Of a stretch of DNA of 64,000 nt, positions 63,054 to 64,000 are shown one piece after another. The notes below the pieces were generated by a model. The model saw only the letters and a program-made list of their open reading frames with translations, did no database searches and was not told the DNA's origin. Location of the stretch: positions 2,036,501 to 2,100,500 of the forward strand of contig NZ_CP130558.2 in NCBI RefSeq assembly GCF_030534315.2, given 5' to 3'. A program made the translations under genes and the position numbers. The DNA is from Thermoanaerobacterium sp. CMT5567-10 (lineage in GTDB: Bacteria > Bacillota > Thermoanaerobacteria > Thermoanaerobacterales > Thermoanaerobacteraceae). Within the stretch, counting starts at the first letter, position 1. Each line of letters opens with the position of its first letter.

Positions 63054-64000
63054 ATGAAAAAGCTTGTAGCATTAGCACTTGCAGCAGCGCTAGGTATTAC
63101 GACATTACTTACAGGATGTGGCTCATCAAATAGTTCAACAAGCCAAAAGAACCCTAATAGCAGTACACAGGCATCTGAAAGCCAGACAACAAAACAAGTA
63201 ACGTTGAGATTTTCATGGTGGGGTGATGACACAAGGCATCAGGCAACATTAAATGCAATAAAACTCTTTGAACAAAAGTATCCAAACATAAAGATACAAG
63301 CAGAATATGCAGGGTGGGATGGATACCTTGACAAACAGACAACACAGTTAGCAGGCGGAACAGCAGCAGACATAATGCAGATAAACTGGAACTGGCTGCC
63401 ATTGTTCTCTAAAGACGGCAATGGGTTCTATGACTTAAACAAATTATCAAGCGAATTAGGGTTGGATAATTATTCTAAGGATATATTAGCGACTGGAACT
63501 GTTAACGGTAAACTAAATGGTATACCAGTAGCCATGACAGGAAGAGTACTTTACGTAAACAAGACAATTTATGATAAATACGGTGCAACAATCCCAAAGA
63601 CATGGGATGATCTTATAAACGATGCACAGAAATTCCCAAGTGGTAGCTATCCGATCATCACAGGATCGTATGACTCATGGCTAATATCTATGACATATGC
63701 AGAGCAAGTAACAGGGAAGCCATTCTTGACAACAGATGGGAAGTTGAATTTCACACAAGATGATATAAAGACAGCATTGTCATTCTATAAAACTCTATTA
63801 GACAAGAAAGTCACAACGCCGATACAAGCAATAGCAGCAGAAGGCGGCAATGGACTAGCACCTATAGCACAGCTTCCAAGCTTTTTAAATGGAAAATTTG
63901 CAGGGCTATTTGAATGGACTAGTGCGATATCAAAGAGTGCAACACCAATAAAAGAGCAGAATATGGAATTAGTAACGGCAGGATTGCCTATGAATTCAGA
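63054..64000 (+). CDS. Extracellular solute-binding lipoprotein, family 1 (3' end outside window)
   Basis: At least 315 residues; the frame is still open at the window end. It starts with a lipoprotein signal and lipobox LTGC, a Ser/Gln-rich linker, then VTLRFSWWGDDTRHQATLNAIKLFE split by the first strand, LAGGTAADIMQINWNWL and GKFAGLFEWTSAI. This is the MalE-like family 1 fold of oligosaccharide ABC importers. Following a pectate lyase and GH105 gene, the ligand is probably an oligogalacturonide or rhamnogalacturonide. SD aaggagga is just upstream. Confidence 0.88.
   Translation, partial: MKKLVALALAAALGITTLLTGCGSSNSSTSQKNPNSSTQASESQTTKQVTLRFSWWGDDTRHQATLNAIKLFEQKYPNIKIQAEYAGWDGYLDKQTTQLAGGTAADIMQINWNWLPLFSKDGNGFYDLNKLSSELGLDNYSKDILATGTVNGKLNGIPVAMTGRVLYVNKTIYDKYGATIPKTWDDLINDAQKFPSGSYPIITGSYDSWLISMTYAEQVTGKPFLTTDGKLNFTQDDIKTALSFYKTLLDKKVTTPIQAIAAEGGNGLAPIAQLPSFLNGKFAGLFEWTSAISKSATPIKEQNMELVTAGLPMNS

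Overview
The window is a strongly A+T-rich chromosomal segment of an anaerobic, low-GC Gram-positive saccharolytic bacterium. Protein sequences and gene content (B12-dependent propanediol microcompartment tied to rhamnose/fucose catabolism, pectin genes, L-lactate dehydrogenase, PPi-type phosphofructokinase) fit a thermophilic clostridial relative such as Thermoanaerobacterium. That assignment is inference; no rRNA or tRNA gene was seen in the window.

Layout. (1) 1-1773: tail of a flavin/pyridine-nucleotide oxidoreductase and a 6-phospho-beta-glucosidase. (2) 2083-14826: a sugar locus with a LacI regulator, a fucose/arabinose-isomerase-family enzyme, a transketolase split into two subunits, a GlpK-like FGGY kinase, a ribose-type ABC importer with a DUF2291 lipoprotein, ribokinase and ribose pyranase. 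The sugar is not obvious. (3) 14858-15160: remnant of an Rpn/PD-(D/E)XK family gene. (4) 15344-29809: a DeoR regulator followed by a compact bacterial microcompartment (BMC) operon: an aldolase with a C-terminal encapsulation-like helix, diol dehydratase PduCDE, reactivase PduGH, PduO, PduP, an encapsulation-tagged zinc alcohol dehydrogenase, four single-domain shell proteins, PduL, PduN, PduS and PduT. (5) 30068-40915: L-rhamnose (and perhaps L-fucose) uptake and activation: AraA-like isomerase, ABC importer with two permeases, RhaM, RhaA, RhaB and a PPi-type PFK. (6) 41636-44588: NfeD/stomatin pair, flavin reductase-like protein, CaCA-type exchanger. (7) 44589-45416: a noncoding-looking stretch with a ~190-bp imperfect palindrome and a probable type I toxin-antitoxin locus that escapes ordinary ORF calling. 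(8) 45417-50977: GalT-like, maltokinase-like and GlgA/GlgM-like genes, then DedA and a CelD-like GNAT. (9) 51014-57977: DUF881, hypotheticals, an orphan toxin-immunity pair, ldh, two tandem FAD oxidoreductases, a DUF296/PPC protein and a LysM protein. (10) 58119-64000: pectin/uronate genes: uxaC, LacI regulator, GH105 hydrolase, PL9-type pectate lyase and the start of a sugar-binding lipoprotein.

How it fits together. The pectin genes at the right end would release uronates and rhamnose-containing fragments. Rhamnose is imported and turned into rhamnulose-1-phosphate by RhaM/RhaA/RhaB. The BMC-targeted aldolase can then make lactaldehyde and DHAP. A dehydrogenase reduces lactaldehyde to 1,2-propanediol, which PduCDE and PduP/PduL turn into propionyl-phosphate, with propanol as the reduced by-product. 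The most notable observations are this hybrid aldolase plus B12-diol-dehydratase microcompartment with no PduB-like shell protein, a shell gene with two apparent starts, an antisense-regulated small hydrophobic toxin, the split-transketolase sugar pathway, and an orphan polymorphic-toxin cassette.
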